Part shown: positions 43,139 through 45,535 of the stretch, piece after piece
Position numbering within the stretch: position 1 is the stretch's first letter
How the letters are laid out: the number at the start of each line of letters is the position of its first letter
Source of the DNA: JBCDAP01 sp038747915
GTDB lineage: Bacteria > Planctomycetota > Phycisphaerae > Phycisphaerales > UBA1924
DNA: 45,535 bases
Reading direction: 5' to 3'
Assembly: GCA_038747915.1 (NCBI GenBank)
Contig: JBCDJJ010000021.1
Location: 1 to 45,535, forward strand
Program-made: the position numbers and the translations under genes
The notes under the pieces: generated by a model
Told to the model about the DNA's origin: nothing
Seen by the model: only the letters and a program-made list of their open reading frames with translations
Databases searched by the model: none

Positions 43139-43534
43139 ATGATCGGCAACCCGGAAGATGTGGCTCAGCGGCTCCGATCCGCGATCGGGCCGCTGTCGTT
43201 CGTCCAGATCGGGCGACGGACCGGGTTCCACCCCGAAACGGTGCGTCGGCACTTGAGTGGGCGGGGTCTTTCGGTCGAGTTCTTGGCGGTGGCGTGTCGC
43301 GAGTTCGGGATTGATGCCGATTGGGCCCTGCTCGGGCGTGGTCCGGGGCCGAAGGGCCCGACGCTCGACGACTGGCTCGGCGAGGTGACCTTCTCAGAGG
43401 TGATGACCGCCCTGGCGCACCGGCTGGCTCAGTTGGAGCGGCAGGTCGCGTCGTCGCCGTCATCGTCATCCAAGACCGATGGACCGATGGTGGAGCACAG
43501 CGCTGCGCCGGTCGGCCAGGGGCAGGAGTCGTGA
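43139..43534 (+). CDS. Small helix-turn-helix protein
   Basis: The 131-residue protein starts with a helix-turn-helix of phage-repressor type: DVAQRLRSAIGPLSFVQIGR, then RRTGFHPETVRRHLSGRG and LSVEFLAVACREFGIDADWALLGRGP. A longer helix follows (SEVMTALAHRLAQLERQVA) that may dimerise, then a Ser-rich tail. It is too short to carry a ligand domain. ATG 43139 has no strong ribosome site. The next gene's GTG start overlaps its stop (GTGA), so the two are translationally coupled. It might regulate the prepilin-like gene or the small secreted-peptide gene just upstream. Confidence 0.72.
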   Translation: MIGNPEDVAQRLRSAIGPLSFVQIGRRTGFHPETVRRHLSGRGLSVEFLAVACREFGIDADWALLGRGPGPKGPTLDDWLGEVTFSEVMTALAHRLAQLERQVASSPSSSSKTDGPMVEHSAAPVGQGQES

Positions 43535-44577
43535 GCTGGCGATCACGGGGTGCGGGCTTCACTCTCGTCGAGCTCCTGACGGTCACGCTGATCATGACCG
43601 TGCTGCTCGCGATTCTGTCGCCTGTGCTGCCGCGCATGAAGCGTACGGCGCAGTTGATGGTCTGCTCCTCGAATCTGCGTCAGCACAGCGTCGGACTCAC
43701 GATCCACGCAGCAGATCAACACGACCTATTGCTTGGTGTGCGCGCAGAGGGTGGTGCGGATGATCGCCTGCCCGAGCAACGCGTCGCTCGTGCTTCCAGC
43801 GGAACGCGCGGGTGGCGTTTTCGTGTGAACGGATGGAGCGGTATTCCGACGCTGGACTTTCTCGGTCATCCAGAAGTTCAGAATCGCTCACAGGATCTTA
43901 GTACAGCCGCGTTTTGGAGTATGTACTGGATGGACATGCCGGCGATCGCAGATGGTTTGGGTCCGTCTGCGCTTTCCGAGTCGCTCATTTCGCCGGCAGA
44001 CGCTGAATCTCCTGACTCTTTTGCACGACTGACCGAGCTTTGGGATCCTGAGAGGTCGATTAGTGTCGGCGTTGGTGCTTCGTCGATCGGGGTGGGTTCT
44101 TACAGGTACACCCCCGCAGCTCTGCTCAAGCCGAGCACTCTCTACGTTGCGCCAGGTGAGTCCGACGCTGCTGAGCTGCCTCCCCTCAGTCAGAACTTCG
44201 GGACAGCCTCGGCCGAGGTCTTTGGGGAGTCGGTGCAGATTCAGCGTCTCAGTGATGTGCGTTTCCCTGCCCAGAAGACGATGTTCTTCCTTGGTGGCGC
44301 ACACTTTGAGCGATCGAAATTTCCTCCTGGGCTCTCGATTTATAGCTGGGCTGCCTCAGGTCGCACGGTCACGACTGCTCAGGCGGATGGCTCAGTTACG
44401 GTTGTGACAGAAAGCGGAGAAAGGCCACTCCCGTATGTAGATCCGGCTGCTGTGGGCTACGACCCGTCTGCGGGGCCAGTTCTGAGAGTGTTCGACAAGC
44501 TTTCACCGAATCCAAACGAGCGTGTCGGCCTTCCGTATGCGTTGACCCGGAACGGCGTGCGTGGTCGGGATTTTTAG
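43531..44577 (+). CDS. Prepilin-type N-terminal methylation domain protein
   Basis: The 348-residue protein begins with a short basic leader and the prepilin peptidase site GFTLVELLTVTLIMTVLLAIL, cut after the Gly, with the conserved Glu five residues after the cut, followed by the hydrophobic helix that anchors or assembles such proteins. The rest is a large beta-rich exported domain (SNLRQHSVGLTIHAADQHD is typical of the planctomycete pseudopilin group) with loop segments rich in Ser and Pro. Such proteins are abundant in this phylum; most are not true pilins. The GTG start overlaps the HTH gene stop. GGGGCAGGAG lies just upstream with close spacing. Confidence 0.85.
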   Translation: MSWRSRGAGFTLVELLTVTLIMTVLLAILSPVLPRMKRTAQLMVCSSNLRQHSVGLTIHAADQHDLLLGVRAEGGADDRLPEQRVARASSGTRGWRFRVNGWSGIPTLDFLGHPEVQNRSQDLSTAAFWSMYWMDMPAIADGLGPSALSESLISPADAESPDSFARLTELWDPERSISVGVGASSIGVGSYRYTPAALLKPSTLYVAPGESDAAELPPLSQNFGTASAEVFGESVQIQRLSDVRFPAQKTMFFLGGAHFERSKFPPGLSIYSWAASGRTVTTAQADGSVTVVTESGERPLPYVDPAAVGYDPSAGPVLRVFDKLSPNPNERVGLPYALTRNGVRGRDF

Positions 44578-44642
44578 CTATTGGAAGCTGAGCGTGTGCG
44601 TGGCAGATCGCCGCGCGTTGGTTGTTGAGATCGATTGATTCG

Positions 44643-45437
44643 ATGGGGCGTCTCGAGGGCCAGGTCGCGATCGTGACGGGGGCCTCGGGCGGGATCGGGT
44701 GTGCGATCTGCTGCGCGTTTGCTCGGGAGGGGTGCGACATCGCGGCGTGCGATGCGCCGGGTGTGTCGCTCGACGCGGTGGTGGGGATGGTTGAGGGGCT
44801 GGGGCGCCGCGTGTTGGTCGAGTCGTTCGATCTTCGCATCGGTGATGCGGTGCGCGGGTTCGTCGGCCAGGTGGGTGAGTCGTTTGGAAAGGTGTCCATC
44901 GTGGTACACAACGCGGCGATCATGCCGGTGGTGGCCATCGAGCACGCGAGCGAGGCGCAGGTGTTCGACACGTTCGGTGTGAATCTCTTCGCCGCGATCA
45001 CGATGTCCGCGGCGGCGACGTCATTCATGAGATCAGCGGGGGGTGGATCGATCATCTATCTGTCGAGCGGGCTTGGTCATTACGGCATCGCGGAGCATGC
45101 GCTGTACTCGGCGACGAAGTCGGGCTTGATGGGGCTGTGCCGGAGCCAGGCGATGGAGCTTGCGCCGGACGGCATCCGCGTGAACACGATCAGCCCGGGG
45201 ACGATCGACACGCCGATGCTCGCGCGGTTCATCGACGAGGCGGGCGGCGACCCTATCGAGGCCCGTGCCGCGTTCGATCGGATGCACCCGCGAGGTGTGA
45301 TCGGCCGCGTCGAGGAGGTGGCGAGCGTGGCGGTGTTCCTCGCCTCGGACGAGTCGGCCAACATCACCGCGACCGACATCCGGTGCGACGGCGGACTTGC
45401 CGTCAAGGGTGAGCAGCCGGTGCGCCGGGCCGAGTAG
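44643..45437 (+). CDS. Short-chain dehydrogenase/reductase
   Basis: A 264-residue classical SDR: TGASGGIG (residues 12-19), the NAG segment altered to HNAAIM, the catalytic Ser in IYLSSGLGHYG, YSATK with Tyr and Lys, and SPGTIDTPML near the end. The acidic Asp after beta-2 (AACDAPGVS) suggests NAD(H). The C-terminal IRCDGGLAVKGEQP is the usual FabG-like ending. Substrate is unknown. ATG 44643 matches the family N-terminus; an upstream in-frame TTG at 44622 adds seven residues. It follows the prepilin-like gene by 65 bases and may have its own promoter. Confidence 0.93.
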   Translation: MGRLEGQVAIVTGASGGIGCAICCAFAREGCDIAACDAPGVSLDAVVGMVEGLGRRVLVESFDLRIGDAVRGFVGQVGESFGKVSIVVHNAAIMPVVAIEHASEAQVFDTFGVNLFAAITMSAAATSFMRSAGGGSIIYLSSGLGHYGIAEHALYSATKSGLMGLCRSQAMELAPDGIRVNTISPGTIDTPMLARFIDEAGGDPIEARAAFDRMHPRGVIGRVEEVASVAVFLASDESANITATDIRCDGGLAVKGEQPVRRAE

Positions 45438-45507
45438 CTAGAGCAGACCAAGTCAACTCGTCTCGCCAGTCTTCGCGGTGGATCGACCGACTCCGGGACT
45501 TGGGTGC

Positions 45508-45530
45508 CACTGGCGGCTTGCCCGCCAGTG
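45508..45530. repeat. Perfect 9-bp hairpin at the window end
   Basis: CACTGGCGG (45508-45516) and CCGCCAGTG (45522-45530) form a perfect stem around the loop CTTGC. It lies 70 bases after the SDR stop. Its size and GC-rich stem with a TTGC-type loop resemble the other palindromic units in the window, but the stem sequence differs. It may be a terminator or a dispersed repeat. Confidence 0.5.
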
Positions 45531-45535
45531 TTCAA

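Overview
The window is high-GC bacterial chromosome, most likely from a Planctomycetota lineage near Phycisphaerae. The clues, each weak alone, are: a sigma-70-like factor next to a Ser/Thr kinase, a GxxExxY protein inside an operon, a prepilin-type protein, a dockerin-like exported peptide, a protein with a PEP-CTERM-like tail, a PadR/HAAS pair, a DUF4212 symporter pair, and many short lipoproteins. Gene order is mosaic: core genes are mixed with lineage-specific ones. I see no phage, transposase, CRISPR array, rRNA or tRNA.

Layout. 1-3.0 kb: a minus-strand operon of beta-propeller lipoprotein, purH and an ABC-F ATPase. 3.1-7.0 kb: riboflavin synthase, a striking double AT-rich palindrome, a LuxR-type regulator and argS. 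7.1-8.6 kb: gatB, convergent to argS. 8.7-12.8 kb: a plus-strand operon with an active ketosynthase (10613) and a catalytically dead partner (8704), a GxxExxY gene between them and a membrane protein at the end. 12.8-15.0 kb: a hypothetical gene, then a Sua5-like/LMW-phosphatase fusion coupled to rpiB. 15.1-18.8 kb, minus strand: a solitary nuoI, then an operon of lipoprotein, hflX and SDR. 18.9-23.1 kb, minus strand: a flavin amine oxidase, a Cys-rich exported repeat protein and a GH13 enzyme.

23.1-28.5 kb: a DUF4190-like protein, dnaK behind a sigma-54-type promoter, a candidate small RNA between two terminators, then sucD and a Yellow/MRJP-like lipoprotein whose start codons overlap head to head. 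28.6-32.2 kb: a beta-repeat protein, a Mn-type superoxide dismutase and a two-gene osmoprotectant ABC importer. 32.3-36.4 kb: a lipoprotein, signal peptidase I, OsmC, a minimal dockerin-like peptide with a strong promoter and operator-like dyads, and a HAAS-like protein with its PadR regulator. 36.5-40.5 kb: the DUF4212/SSS symporter pair, a membrane-anchored unknown and the PEP-CTERM-like protein. 40.5-42.7 kb, minus strand: kinase and sigma factor. 42.8-45.4 kb: a small secreted Cys peptide, an HTH protein coupled to a prepilin-like protein, and a second SDR.

The most promising items are the dead/active ketosynthase pair, the small-RNA locus after dnaK, the sigma-54-type site before dnaK, the paired dyads before the LuxR gene, the Cys-rich repeat protein, the Sua5-phosphatase fusion with a YwlE-type signature, and a palindromic repeat that also lies inside a signal-peptide coding region. 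All functional calls rest on reading sequence and remembered family motifs; no database search was run.
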